From Didymella arachidicola (taxonomy: Eukaryota > Ascomycota > Dothideomycetes > Pleosporales > Didymellaceae), in NCBI GenBank assembly GCA_016630955.3, contig CM050002.1:434001-498000 (forward strand): 64,000 nucleotides of DNA, written 5' to 3'. The stretch's first letter is position 1; each line of letters opens with the position of its first letter. A model generated the notes under the pieces. That model was given only the letters and a program-made list of their open reading frames with translations. It did no database searches and was not told where the DNA came from. This document shows, piece after piece, positions 22,187 through 33,279 of this stretch. A program made the translations under genes and the position numbers.

Positions 22187-24863
22187 CTATGATGGCCGAA
22201 GCGCAGGATTCCACGAACTGCTAGAATTGAACAGCCCATGACCAGCTCCAGCCCCACCACTACCAGGCTCTGGGCTATCTTCAACGACATCGCGCGCGCT
22301 GAGCGGGCTCGTCTCGCTCGCGTCCTCGCCGATGCTGTCCACGGTCTCCGCGCGCTCAGACTCGTAGGGCGGCGGACTCAGGTCGTCGCCGCCTTCGATC
22401 CAGACTTTTTCCAGTTCCTGCTCGATTTCTGTGCGACGGGATTTCCACTCTTCGACCTTGGCAAGGCGCTCGCGCAGCTCAGCGAGTTCTTTCTCGACGG
22501 AGGATTTTTCCGTCGCGGATCCGATGCGTGTGAATTCCCATTCCTCGCCTGACTCGCCGAGGCCGAGAGTGAGGAGGTGCGTGTGGTAACGCTTCAAGGA
22601 AGCTCGGGTAGATACTGTGATAAGGGCTGGATTTGTTAGTTCGTCTTTTCGCAATGATGGCGGTAACAATCATAGTAGTAATAGTGATGGGAACAGGGAG
22701 GGAAAGCTTACTGATTCCCTTCGCCTTGCAGCGCTCATACAACAGGCCCTCGACATCGGATGATACTGCTGATGTGCCCTCGTCGATGAATGCGTACCGC
22801 GGTTCGTGGTACAGAAGCCGCGCGATTCCAACGCGTTGCTTCTCGCCGCCAGAGAAGACATCTTTCCATACTTTCTTCGTGTCCCAGCCACCTTCGCGGT
22901 CGCGGATGTAGCCCAGCTTCGCCTCCTCGAGGACGGCTTGAAGCTCGGCGTCGCGGCGCCCGGCATCCTTCATGTCGACGGCCGTGTGCGGGTAGATGAC
23001 CTGGTCACGCAGCGTACCGGTGGACAGGTACGGGCGCTGCGGCAGAAACATGATGCCGTCCATGCCGATGGAGCGAGGGCGAGACACGAGGCCACGGTAC
23101 ACGGGCCATAGCCCAGCGACAATGCGCGCTACGGCGCTCTTGCCTACGCCGTTGGGGCCAGTGATCAGGAGGTGCTCGCCCGCATGGACGATGAAGGAGA
23201 GGCTCTCGAGAAGCTCGTCGCCGCCCCGCGGATACAGTGCTGGAGCGACCACGGGGACGTGCTCGAGGCGCAGGCCGTCGAAGCCGCGGTGCACGGTGCC
23301 CTGGATATCGGCGACGGAGTAGAGCTCTGGGCGGGTGCCTGGGGGTGTGGTGTATGCGTCGGCGTGAACGCGGTGCAATGTACTGATCAGTGTGTACACG
23401 CGTGATGTGTAGCCGGCGAGCTCAGACAGGTCTTTGATGCTGTACATCATCCTGCCGCCGGCGTCGGCGAGCGACAGCATGAGCCGCTTGTTAGTGATGA
23501 AGTCCTTCATGCGGGAGCGTTCGCGGCCTTGTTTCTCGCCCACGCCAGAGTGCTCGGGCAGCGCGTTGAGACCGCCCCAGGCCGGGAGGAAGACTGGTAG
23601 GGAGGTGATGAGGTAGCCGAAGGCAGACCACGAGTACTTGAGCACAAAATCCTCGAGCATGTTGTAGCGGATCTTGAGGCTGTAGATGCCTTCCATCCAG
23701 TGCTTGAGGTCCTTGAAGCCCCGCTCCAGGAAGTGCTTCTCCATCTGGTCGCCGCCGTAAAAGGCGACCTCCTCGGCGTTGGCGATCAGGCGCGAGTGCA
23801 GGGCGCGGAAGTCGCCTTCTCGGCGGCCCTCTACGGCCTTGAGCTTGCCAAACGGCGGCGAGAGTTTCCGCAGAATGGCGGCGGTCAGGAAGTAGTTGCT
23901 CAGCAGCCCCGTCAGCGCCAGGGGCCCCAGCGAGCGGAAGAGCTGGTAGTTGAAGACACACAGGTCGACGAGCGGCTTGCCCAGCGACGAGTACAGCGAG
24001 GCAGCCGAGGCACAGAACAGGGTCAGGTCCTGGGTGATGAACTGGTCGGCGCCGTGGGCGACGCCGCCGTCGAGGTTGGCCAGCTTGTAGTAGCTGAGGT
24101 GGTCGTTGAGGTACAGGTCGTGGATGTAGCGGGTGAGGCGGGTGCGGAAGGCAATCGAGACCTTGGACTGCAGGAACTTGATCATGGCGTTGGTGTACGA
24201 CGACAGGGTGCCGACGCCGAGCCACTTGCAGATGCCCCAGAGGAAGGCGCGGGCGTGGCCGGCGACCAGGTCGCGCACAATCTCGCCGTCGAGGCGGGCG
24301 ACGACGAGCGAGAGGTACGTGCGCAGCAGGAGGAAGACGCCGTGGCCGAGCAGCAGGCCCGTCTCCTTGCTGTTCCAGCGCGGGACCATGATGTTGAGCA
24401 GGCTGAGGAACTGGTGCAGGAACGCGAGGTTGAGCCCGGGCTTTGCGTTGGGCGGCGGCGCCTGCGGGTGCGGGTTGGCTGCGTCGTGCATCCTCGCGGC
24501 GCGCGGCGGCTGCAGGAAGAGGCGGCGGTGGGCATCGAACGTCGTCTTCTTGGTCGGGTGGATGACCACCTTGGACGTCGCGTCGCGGTACGGCACGTAG
24601 ATGGTCCTGCTGCCGTCCTTGTTCTTCAGCCCCGAGTTACGCCGCAGCAGCCGCCTGCCCGTCTCCTTGTCAGCGCGCCGCCGCGAGAGCCAGCGGTGCG
24701 AGCCGTAGCCCGCGCCGATGACGGTGAGCAGTAGCGAGATGGTGCCCAGCAGCTGCGAGAGCCTCGAGGCGCCGCCCACGCGCGAGCGGATGCGGCGGGC
24801 ATAGTCGTGGTAGAGGGCGAGGAGCGGGTCGTGCGGCGCGCGCAGCGTCGATTGAGCGGCCAT
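22187..24863 (-). CDS. pxa1: Peroxisomal ABC half-transporter (ABCD/PXA1-like)
   Basis: Exons 24863-22712 and 22614-22187 with a 97-nt intron give 859 aa. ABCD half-transporters dimerise to import long-chain acyl-CoA into peroxisomes for beta-oxidation. An N-terminal hydrophobic segment lies near 38-53. The membrane domain spans about 150-430 and carries the EAA-like loop NAEEVAFYGGDQ (361-372). The nucleotide-binding domain has Walker A GPNGVGKS (569-576), signature SGGEKQRVGIAR (671-682) and Walker B AFIDEGTSA (691-699). The second exon adds a charged coiled-coil tail (EKELAELRERLAKVEEWKSR) and a Pro/Ser-rich end. The length and tail favour the Pxa1 over the Pxa2 subunit, not firmly. The H-loop region reads STRASLKRYH, without a histidine at the usual switch position. 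Confidence 0.9.
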
Positions 24864-25182
24864 GGTGGGCCATGAACGGGCGCCTAGGTCATGTTCTGGT
24901 GCGCATTCACAAAGCTACAGCGGGAGGAGAGGGCAGAGGGAGCACTCGGTCTGAGTCCGAGTCCTGACATGTGTGCCAGTGTGAGGCAGCTTCAGCCGAG
25001 GCATGTGAGTCCGGGGAAAGTGGGGCCCGCACCGACCTGCACCGAAATTGTGTGGGGCCTTTCACACTTGACGCACTCGACACCATCAACAACACAACAG
25101 GACTGTGCCAGCTTTGGACAGAGAAAGGACTTTCCACATTAACTAGCCAGCAGAACATTAAATAGCCGCCCTCGCCGTCTCA
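24864..25182. promoter_or_regulatory. Upstream region of the ABC transporter gene
   Basis: 319 bp between the ABC transporter start and the stop of the next minus-strand gene. It must hold the transporter's promoter. A CCTNGG-type fatty-acid response element can be looked for here; I see no clear one. Confidence 0.35.
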
Positions 25183-26652
25183 CTACCCGCCCCCGACCTC
25201 CAACAGCGTCTTGTGCAGCTCGCTCTTCAGCCACGCGCCCAGCACATCATACAGAAACTCGGCCTGCTCGCTCTGCCCGTCCCTGTCCCCGCGCCAGCTC
25301 GCTAGCGCATCCACCAGCTGCCCGCACTTCTTCAGCTCCTTAAGCACCACCTGTCTCCGGAGCCGCTCCTGCTCTGCCTCGTCGAACTGGTAGAGCCCAA
25401 ACTTCAGCGGCTGCATCTGCACGCTGAAAGTCGAGTGCTCGGCGCCTGGCGTCGACAGCGGCGAAGAGTACACCGACGACGATGTCGGGCTGCTGAGCGA
25501 TGGTGCTGCGCCTGGTGGTGCTGTGGCTGGCATCACGCCCGCCGCAATCTGATACCAGGCCAGGATCTTGGACGTGATGCTGGAGTAGAGCATCGACAGG
25601 TGCGGGTCTGCAGAACACGGGCAGCTCAGTAGCTGCAGCACGCTCTGGACCGCCAATCTTGTCGTCGAGAGGACCGAGTCTAGGCTCTTGATCTCCACAT
25701 TGGGCCATGGTTGTGTGCTGTCCGGTCCAATGATGCGCAGGCTTTCAAACGTGGAGTGGGCAAGCGCAGAGCAGCAGTGCGAGCTTGGCATGCTAACGCT
25801 CACGCTCAACCGACTGCCTGACTGGTCCAACGTCATGCTCTTCGGACTCGGTTCAGAAGAGGCAGACGAGCCGTCCAGCGAGATTCCAAGCCCAACATCC
25901 TGGAAAGTACAGTCGAAAGGGTTGACCGACTCGCCGCCGATGTAGTCCTTGAGCGCCTGAATGTCCGGTAGGTCGAGCTGTACTGACTGCTTCTTCGCAA
26001 AAGGATCCCGAAAGGTAAGCCCAGGCTCGAGCGACTGCATGCTATCCATCTGGAAGTCTGTCGCTGGCAACAGGAAGTCATCCATGAACGGGAAACCCAA
26101 CGACATCGACGTGTCCATGTACATGGGTTCAGGCGTCAACGTCACATCAAACGGCTCCGGCGTCATCTCGAACTCAAACTCTGGTGTACTTCGCACACTG
26201 GGCGTTGATGACCAGCTGGAATTCCACGCCAAAGCCGCGTCGAATCCAGGCAGGGGCATGTCGATGGGCTCAGGACGCACCCTGAATTTGCCAAACTCAC
26301 TGCCATCTGGTGACGGTCGCTGCTTTGATCTCTTGACGAACGGCGTGCCGTCAGGATTCCTCTTGCGTGTGCGTCCGGGCTTGCCGTGCTTCCTCGAGAC
26401 ACCGTAGATACATTGTGAGCCGTTCGCAGAGCATCTCTGGCAGATGGGATGGTCCTTGCTGCACTTCACTTTCGACGCTGCACATGCATCGCACGAAGCT
26501 CGGAGCTTGGGGCGTCGCTCTCGATCCGCTTTGGAGGGCTTGGGCGCCGGACTAGGTGACGGCAAGGACGGCGTTGAAGTTGGGGCGTCGAACCTGGTGG
26601 GTGATGGTTGCCACTGCTGTGGTGTCTGTGGCTGAAAAGACATCGTAGTCAT
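25183..26652 (-). CDS. Zn2Cys6 transcription factor, AflR-domain-like
   Basis: Single exon, 489 aa from the ATG at 26652 (MTTMSFQPQTPQQ); the frame is open 51 codons further upstream but that part looks non-coding. The zinc cluster at about residues 54-81 (CDACAASKVKC then CQRCSANGSQC) fits C-x2-C-x6-C-x6-C-x2-C-x6-C. It is followed by a basic linker (KHGKPGRTRKRN). A Pro/Ser/Asp-rich middle probably activates transcription. The C-terminal half (TTRLAVQSVLQLLSCPCSAD, then ITSKILAWYQIA and KFGLYQFDEAEQERLRRQVV) matches the pattern of the aflatoxin regulatory protein domain, found in many regulators outside aflatoxin clusters. No polyketide or peptide synthetase genes lie nearby, so its targets cannot be inferred from context. 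Confidence 0.88.
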   Translation of the reverse strand: MTTMSFQPQTPQQWQPSPTRFDAPTSTPSLPSPSPAPKPSKADRERRPKLRASCDACAASKVKCSKDHPICQRCSANGSQCIYGVSRKHGKPGRTRKRNPDGTPFVKRSKQRPSPDGSEFGKFRVRPEPIDMPLPGFDAALAWNSSWSSTPSVRSTPEFEFEMTPEPFDVTLTPEPMYMDTSMSLGFPFMDDFLLPATDFQMDSMQSLEPGLTFRDPFAKKQSVQLDLPDIQALKDYIGGESVNPFDCTFQDVGLGISLDGSSASSEPSPKSMTLDQSGSRLSVSVSMPSSHCCSALAHSTFESLRIIGPDSTQPWPNVEIKSLDSVLSTTRLAVQSVLQLLSCPCSADPHLSMLYSSITSKILAWYQIAAGVMPATAPPGAAPSLSSPTSSSVYSSPLSTPGAEHSTFSVQMQPLKFGLYQFDEAEQERLRRQVVLKELKKCGQLVDALASWRGDRDGQSEQAEFLYDVLGAWLKSELHKTLLEVGGG

Positions 26653-28297
26653 TATGTTTGAAGTATTGCTTGAAGATCTGCGTCGTGCTGTTGTGTCTGT
26701 TTCAACACCGAGAGGCGGTACCTTATGTACCAGTGTCGATCCACTGTCATACTCACTACACATTGCTAGCACAGCACAGCAAATGCACCAATGCTCCACA
26801 CCCACATGTCTCAGCCATCACAGTCTCACCCAGACGTTGAATCCCGTGTAGCCTGACCACAACGGCTTGTCCAAAGGTACAAGCACCCACACCAGGAGCA
26901 TGCTCGTCGGGGTTGACCCCCGTTGCCCCACGTTGACACCTCGAACTACGTTTCGTCGTGAGGTGCATGCGGGAGAACTGCAGGGGGGCCAAGCTTTGTG
27001 CTGTGTAAGATGGCAGAGCCAATGGGAATAATTGCGAGTGTTGGTTGTCAGCCTCCATTGGCCAAATATGGCGTCCACATTTCGCACCCCTGTATGCCGT
27101 CTGGATGGAGCTTGCCATCAGCGTTCTCGGCATCTACGAATAGCTGACCAGAGTCATGGTGAACGAGGACGGGTGGGGCATAACACATCGCTCTTCCCGC
27201 AACATCACTCTCTACTCAGAATCGTGAAACTGTGCACCTGAATGAGTGATGAATTTCCTATCACAATCATGTTTGTCTGCTGCAAAACACTCTGCCGCGC
27301 TTTCATCACCCGCCTCGAGTTTCTATTCCTGACGCTGTTCATCCCCGCATAGTCCCCGAACGAGGCCTCACCAGAGACCACAGCCCCCAACCCCATGCTC
27401 ACGCGTCCATCCTGTCACAACTGCACGCGGTTCCTGAAATTTGCGACAGTAGCGCATACCCAACCACGCCGTCGGAGCAACGACGCAGAGTATCACACAA
27501 GCGCGACTAATCACGCACGCTTCTACTCCAGCAATGAGGCTCTGCGGCCGCCGTGCAACGCGGGCCCTGACATCACAGCCCTGCGCAACATGCGTGACGG
27601 GTAGCACGACATGTCTCGCTCAAGGTCAGTCTCTAGGCGTTGTTTTATGACTCTATTCCGAAGGGCAGCCGTGGAGAGTATCGCGTACCTAAATTCCGAG
27701 TCCACTGAAGCCTCGGACCATCAAACAACCACGCCCCCAACCCGCATAGGAATTCTACGCGCGCTCGGTACATCGAGCATCGTGTTGCGACTCTGCCTCG
27801 CCCGGCCACGCATTCGCTCGAGAGACGACGCCAGCGCTCCCGATCTGTCATATTAGCCGTCCTGAAGCGAAACGAGTCCTCGATCTGGGATCTTAGTCTG
27901 CATGCACGGTCTATCGAAAGCATGCATCAGCGCACCGAAAGTAGCCATTTACTCTACTTGCTTGCACGCTCGACTCTGTGGGGGCGGAGCAAATGCTCCT
28001 CTTCGGGCGTGTCTACTACGACATGTATCGATTTTAGGATGCCTAAGCACACAGCCTCGTCCACTGTGGGTGTTCCCCGTTCGTCACCTCCGTGATAACT
28101 GCATCTGAAAGCTGCTCATGCGAGTAAAAGTGCTATCTTGAGTCTTATCGCTGCAGCTGGCTTCTCGCTTGAGTTTGAGCTTGCTCTGCGGCTGCCCGCA
28201 AGCAGCAGCATGACCACCCCGGCCCGGGTGTCTAATGTCAGCCATGTAGAATACCCATATCCGCTTTCCACGCAACAGAATTAGGAGCAAAATAACC
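26653..28297. promoter_or_regulatory. Upstream region of the Zn2Cys6 gene
   Basis: About 1.6 kb without a recognisable gene. The left part must contain the promoter of the minus-strand transcription factor. Short frames occur on both strands but none has a family signature. Confidence 0.4.
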
Positions 28298-28577
28298 ATG
28301 TTCTCATCTCGATCGATCGAGACTCTGCGCTCATGGGAACGCAAGGTAGTATCATCAACCTCCCCCCATACATCAACCTACCCGCATCACACAACGGTCT
28401 CGACGCCCCCAGCTCGACACGTTTCAGCACGACACAGAAGGCCTTGAAGAACTAGCGCCAACACTCAACTACCTCAAGCCGACCACCTTCTGCCTCGGCC
28501 CGGTGCTCGTACCTGCAGACCTCCCACCGCTGTGCGAGATGGGGCCAGCAGATAAGCTCGCGTACCTGCTTAGCTGA
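28298..28577 (+). CDS. Possible two-exon micro-gene, 70 aa, unknown
   Basis: Candidate exons 28298-28345 and 28413-28577 joined across a 67-nt intron (GTAGTA..CCCCAG) give 70 aa beginning MFSSRSIETLRSWERK. The second part contains EGLEELAPTLNYLKPTTFCL followed by GPVLVPADLPPLCEMGPADK. The second-exon sequence has a protein-like composition and stays open to a TGA, which is why I noticed it. I recognise no family. It could instead be the remnant of a longer gene whose other exons have decayed. There is no signal peptide. Confidence 0.28.
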
Positions 28578-29674
28578 TGTGTGTCTCGGGGACCTGCATT
28601 GGTTGTTCGATGGGTCTGGGCTCTATGCTGCAAACTTGTTGCCTGATTGGGGAGTCGAGGGAGGGAGTAAGTGCGAGTAAATCGGGGGTTACTGCGTCGT
28701 GGAGATGAAACTGGCAGGGAACTGACAGGGAACTGAACTTTGGTCGCCAAGGACGGGAGGATGGAGTACGTGTGCAAGGCACTACGTTTAGCTCTAGAAT
28801 GTGAGTGTGTCGTTGGCGCTGCCAGTGAGATCGATACGCTACCAAGGATAGAGAATAGCTGATATTCGAATGAATCATAGCATTGGTCCAACGATCGTGG
28901 ATGACGAGCAGTCCCAGTGCCTACCGCTGTCAATTTCAAAGCTCCCATTCCGCTCCATCACAACAGCGACCCATCCGTAATCCTGATCCTCCAACCCTCC
29001 CGCTATCGAGACAATGTGCTAAGCTCGTCCTTGATCCTCACCAGGCCTACTCTCCACTCTTCTCCGCCTCTGCCCCGCGACGCTCAACCTTCCTCTCGAA
29101 GTAGACTTGTCTGGCTCGTACTCGGCAATGTAAACACACCTGCTGGTGGTGCCGCGTGCGTTGATAAGGCTTCAAGGTGCTTGACGCGTGGGTCGTCATT
29201 GACTAGCTCGTATTTTTGGCTTGACAGTTCAGCGGGACTGTAGCGTGCTGTTCTCGGAACCTTTGATGTCCGTGGGGGTTACGTCTACGTTGCTTCAGCA
29301 TGGTGTCTTGCACTGGCCTGATATGTACGTTCGGTGTCAGGATGGTTGTCTATGTGGTTGTGGATTGGGCAGGGTGTAGGGAGTGTTGGCGGTGAAGAGG
29401 AAGTCTTGCGAGGGACTAATGAACGAGTGCCAGCTTAGAAGCCGAGGTGACGGCGTCGAGGCCATTGCGGCAAAGCACTCGCCGCGCCATGCCAACATGC
29501 TTCAGGCTACTTCTCCAGCCTGTGCCGATTTTTCCCTGGGTGGCAGATTAAAGGTATCGGGCAAACGAACAGACTCAGCTTTTCCTCTGATATAATATTC
29601 CTATCTGGGGTATGGGCACTTCGAGGCGTTGCATGCCACTATGAAATCCAACGGTCGTGCCTCGATCTGAAAAT
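28578..29674. other. Intergenic region downstream of noc2
   Basis: About 1.1 kb with only short overlapping frames. It ends at the noc2 stop codon and includes that gene's 3' UTR. Nothing else is recognisable. Confidence 0.4.
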
Positions 29675-32043
29675 TTACTCGTCGTCGCTGTCCTCCTCCT
29701 CTTCACCCTCTACCTCAATGTCATCGACGTCATCCTCGAGGTCCTCGTCCTCCTCCATCTCACCACTTTCCTCCTCGAACACCTCAGCCTTTGCCTCGGC
29801 ATCCTCCTTCTCGTACTCTTTCCTCTTCTTCTCGTCCTGCTTCCTTGCGTCCTCGAGCTGTTTCTGCTTCTGCTCCCTGGCCTTCCTCTGCCCGGCAACG
29901 TACGCACCAAGAGGTGATTTCTCCCACTCAACGTCCTTGAGGAAGTTGTCCACACCCGCGCGATTGTTTGGTGCAAAGTCAATCTTTGTGCGCTTTTCCT
30001 CGATCCACCTCGTATTGGCCTCAAGTTTCTGAATAAGCAACGCAAACAGGCTGTTCATCTTCGCATTCCTGTTGCCAGAGCTCTTCTTCGTCATGGCCTT
30101 GACCCAACGCTTGAGCATGACAATTACAGGAAGTGCAAGCTCAGGGAATGCGATGTTCTTGGTCCAAAGCAAGAAGAATTCGGATAACAGCTCAGCGACC
30201 TGCTCACCCACACCATCCTGGTAGATGCGTGTGCGCAGGTAGGCTTTTGTGGCGCGGATCTGGGTGCTGAAGTCGAGCGCTTTGAGTGTCGATGGCTTGG
30301 GTGGCTTCTTCATCTCAGCAGACTGCAGGACTTCGATGAGCGCTGGGGCGAGCGGGATGTATGTCGATGTGGCGGAAGAGATGCGTAGAAGAGAGCGGAT
30401 GAGCTGGAAGCGGAGAGGGAAGTATTGCGCTGTAGGAATGAGGCGCAGAGCGCCGAGGGTGACCTGTACAACGGGATAGATCAAAGGTCGCAGAGGAGAA
30501 GGCTTGCCGGACTCGGCTTCCTTGAGGGACTCGCAGTCTCCGGCGATGACTCGCGACCAGAAGTCCAGGGAATGGACGTACTGCCAGTTGTAGACTGTTT
30601 TGTAGGAGTCCTTGGTCTTGTTGGTGATGCTTGATCGCAGATGAACAGCGAGTTGACGGATGAAACCGAAGCCAGTGGTGTAGCCAACAGTGGGATCAAG
30701 ACTCCACAGCTCGGAGGCTGTGTTTTTCATCAGGTTGATGCCTTGGATGTTGTGAACGGTGGTATTTCGTGCGCCCTTGACAAGACCTTGGTAAACCTGT
30801 TTGAGGACTGCCTCACGAAGACTGGCGTCTGAGATGAGCATAAGACGTCGCAAGACCAAGAACGCCGAAATACGGGTCATTTCAGTGTTCGAGGATTCAG
30901 ACCATACACCTGCTACAGTCTTGATAATCTCGCGAACGATCTTTTTGAAGGAGAGAATATACGGTAGCAGATCCAAAAGTGAGTCGAGTGTCATGCGCAG
31001 AGTAGAGGCGTCCGACAAGTTCTCTAGGAGATGCTGTATTGAGACCGTGTGCGACTTGAGGAGGGGTGTCATTGTACGGAACTTCTTCGAATCTGTGGGA
31101 ATGCGGATCTTGTCTCCAGCGCTCTTCTTGGCAGGCAGGTGGTGGTTCAGGACCCTGGGTACGAGTGTAAGGGCAGAAACAAGAACCTGGTGATAGACTG
31201 TACTGTGTCAGACGTGCAGCTTCGATGTATAGGGCGTGACATACCATCAGGATCGGCAATCGAGTATTTGTATGCTTTTCCTTCCTCATCGTTCAGATGT
31301 GCTGCTGAACGGAAGGCCAGAACGACTTCCTTCATAGCTCTCAGAGAGGACTTTGTCTCCATGGCTGTCTTCCACTTCTGAATGAGCTGTTTTGACACCT
31401 CATTGCCGGTCGCGGCCTCACTCTCCTCGTCCGACTCTGGCTCAGCCTTTCCGGCCTTCCTCTGCTTCTTCCTTGGGGTTGCCTCGTCCTCACTGGCACT
31501 CAGCGCATCCATTTCGGCCAGATCATCGTCTTCAAAATCCAGCAGCTCTTTATCGTTGCTCTCTAGATATTTGTAGAACTCGGGGTCCTTCTTCTTCAGG
31601 TTCTCAATATCGCGCTTGTGTGTCTCAGCATCATCGCCCGATTCGCTGTCTGAAGCAGAAACAGCGTCGTCGTCGTCGCCGTTCGCGGTCGTATCGGCCA
31701 TCTCTTCGTCGGACGAGCCTTCGGAGGCATCTTCCTCGACGGGTGTGCGCTTGCGCTTTCCAGTCTTTGGTTTTGTCTTTTTCATCTTGGGAATCTCGAA
31801 GCCGCCTTCGAAGAACTGGTCCATAGACATGTCGCCGAAGTTATCCTCCTTTCCGGACTTCTTTGGCTTCTTTGCTGCGTCCACTTCCAGGTCTTCGGCC
31901 TTTGCGTTGTCTGCAGCCTTGCGCTGCTTCTTCTTTGTGTCCATCTGCTTCCTCTGCTTGATCTTGGCGACATTCTTGCGTGCCTTGAGAACATCGCCGA
32001 GCTTGTTCTTCTCGAACTTCTTCGTGGATTTAGAGACGGGCAT
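29675..32043 (-). CDS. noc2: Nucleolar complex protein 2 (Noc2)
   Basis: Exons 32043-31245 and 31197-29675 with a 47-nt intron give 773 aa. Noc2 pairs with Noc1 and Noc3 to carry 60S ribosomal precursors from nucleolus to nucleoplasm. The N-terminus is Lys-rich (KSTKKFEKNKLGDVLKARKN) with long acidic stretches, typical of nucleolar proteins. The Noc2 core includes NLKKKDPEFYKYLESNDKEL, TVHNIQGINLMKNTASELW, YNWQYVHSLDFWSRVI, LRPLIYPVVQVTLGALRLIP and YFPLRFQLIRSLLRIS. The tail is a coiled, Glu/Lys-rich segment ending in an acidic block. Two acceptors 5 nt apart (CACAG, TACAG) exist; only the second keeps the frame (DVYHQVLVSALTLVP). It is divergent from vps28, with 306 bp between the starts. 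Confidence 0.95.
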
Positions 32044-32349
32044 GATTGCAACAGTTTGCGCTCTGCGCGAATTGGCGTTCTGTTGTTGGTTGGCCGGCGA
32101 GCGACATCAGAAAGTTTCGAGCGTCTAGTTTTCAGTGGAGCTCCAAAAAGTTCTGAGCCAATCAGAACGAGCAGGGTCCAAGCTCGCAGTGGCTCCTTCC
32201 CCACGCGATGGGCTTGGGCAGGGTGACAGGCACGGCCGGACTGACGCAAGACCAAAGCCGAAGCTTGTGCCATCAACATCTTTGTCACGTACTGCTGTTG
32301 ATACCCGCGCAGCTTTTCTCGTGCGACAAGGTCTTGTCGTCTACTAGGC
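32044..32349. promoter_or_regulatory. Divergent promoter, noc2 and vps28
   Basis: 306 bp separate the two start codons, so both promoters are compressed into this stretch. I see no defined motif that I can name. Confidence 0.5.
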
Positions 32350-33125
32350 ATGTACAGCACGAAGCAGCTGGCGTATGCGCCTACACCCTACATACCGCGC
32401 TCTAACCTAAACGCGACCATCAATCTCGACGAGGAAGCTAAGCTATCCACGACCAGTGCGGAGCGTGACCTGAATGATTCGCTCGCGGAGATCTACAGCA
32501 TCGTAATCACTCTCGAGAGCCTCGAGAAGGCCTTCTTGAAGGATTCGATCAACGAGGGCGACTACACCGAGACGTGCAGTAGATTGTTGAAGCAGTACAA
32601 GTCCAATCTAGCAGATGAGAGCATCGCGAGAGCGTTCGGAGACCTCGACCAGTTCAAGAGAGAGTGGGATGTACGTCAACCCTCTCTACCGCCTTACTGA
32701 GGCAGGACGTCATGCCAGGCTAACACGGTACTCAGCTTGACTGTCCGCGAGCAACTGAGCGACTACGTGTAGGTGTACCCATTACCGTCGAACAGGGCCC
32801 TTCGCGCATGACTGCTCAACAAGGCGACTTTGCCGACGCAACGCTTGTAGTCAACGCGACTGAGACATTCATCACTCTGCTCGACGCTATCAAGATCGGC
32901 CTGGTCGAGAAGGACACACTGCACCCGTTGCTCGTCGAGATCATTCAATCGGTCAACCAAGTCACAGATAAGGAATTCGAGAATAAGGGCAAGATTGTAC
33001 AGTGGCTGATTACCTTGAACCAAATGAGGGCATCTGAGAAGCTGGACGATGAGCAGGCCCGGCAGTTCCAATTTGACATGGACCAGGCATACTACGGCTT
33101 CAAAGCTACACTGAAGAAGGAATAA
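32350..33125 (+). CDS. vps28: ESCRT-I subunit Vps28
   Basis: Exons 32350-32670 and 32736-33125 with a 65-nt intron (GTACGT..CTCAG) give 236 aa. Vps28 is the ESCRT-I subunit that links to ESCRT-II during sorting of ubiquitinated membrane proteins into multivesicular endosomes. The N-terminal half (INLDEEAKLSTTSAERDLND, AEIYSIVITLESLEKAFLKD, YTETCSRLLKQYKS) forms the ESCRT-I core helices. The C-terminal four-helix domain (FITLLDAIKIGLVEKDTLHP, KIVQWLITLNQMRASEKLDD, QARQFQFDMDQAYYGFKATL) is complete. The splice joins KREWD to LDCPRATERLRVGVP. The next gene follows on the same strand only 154 bp after the stop. Confidence 0.95.
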
Positions 33126-33279
33126 TTCTGGGCTCGCCATCGTTCGCCCTCGAAATCGAACGCGACTACCTACAACCTCTTGGTATACAGGTCTAGCCCC
33201 GCCAGAGGCGCACGGACATTTTTGAACTTCTTTTGGGTCTTCATCTGCAGCGGCGAACATCTGCGTAGTAATTCAGAAC

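Noticed and set aside
23700..24734. 344-codon plus-strand frame opposite the ABC transporter
   Set aside because: Low-complexity Val/Glu/Gln/Arg-rich translation caused by the codon use of the real minus-strand gene.
32044..32349. Possible small gene between noc2 and vps28
   Set aside because: The frames are short and overlap both promoters; the space is best explained as a divergent promoter.
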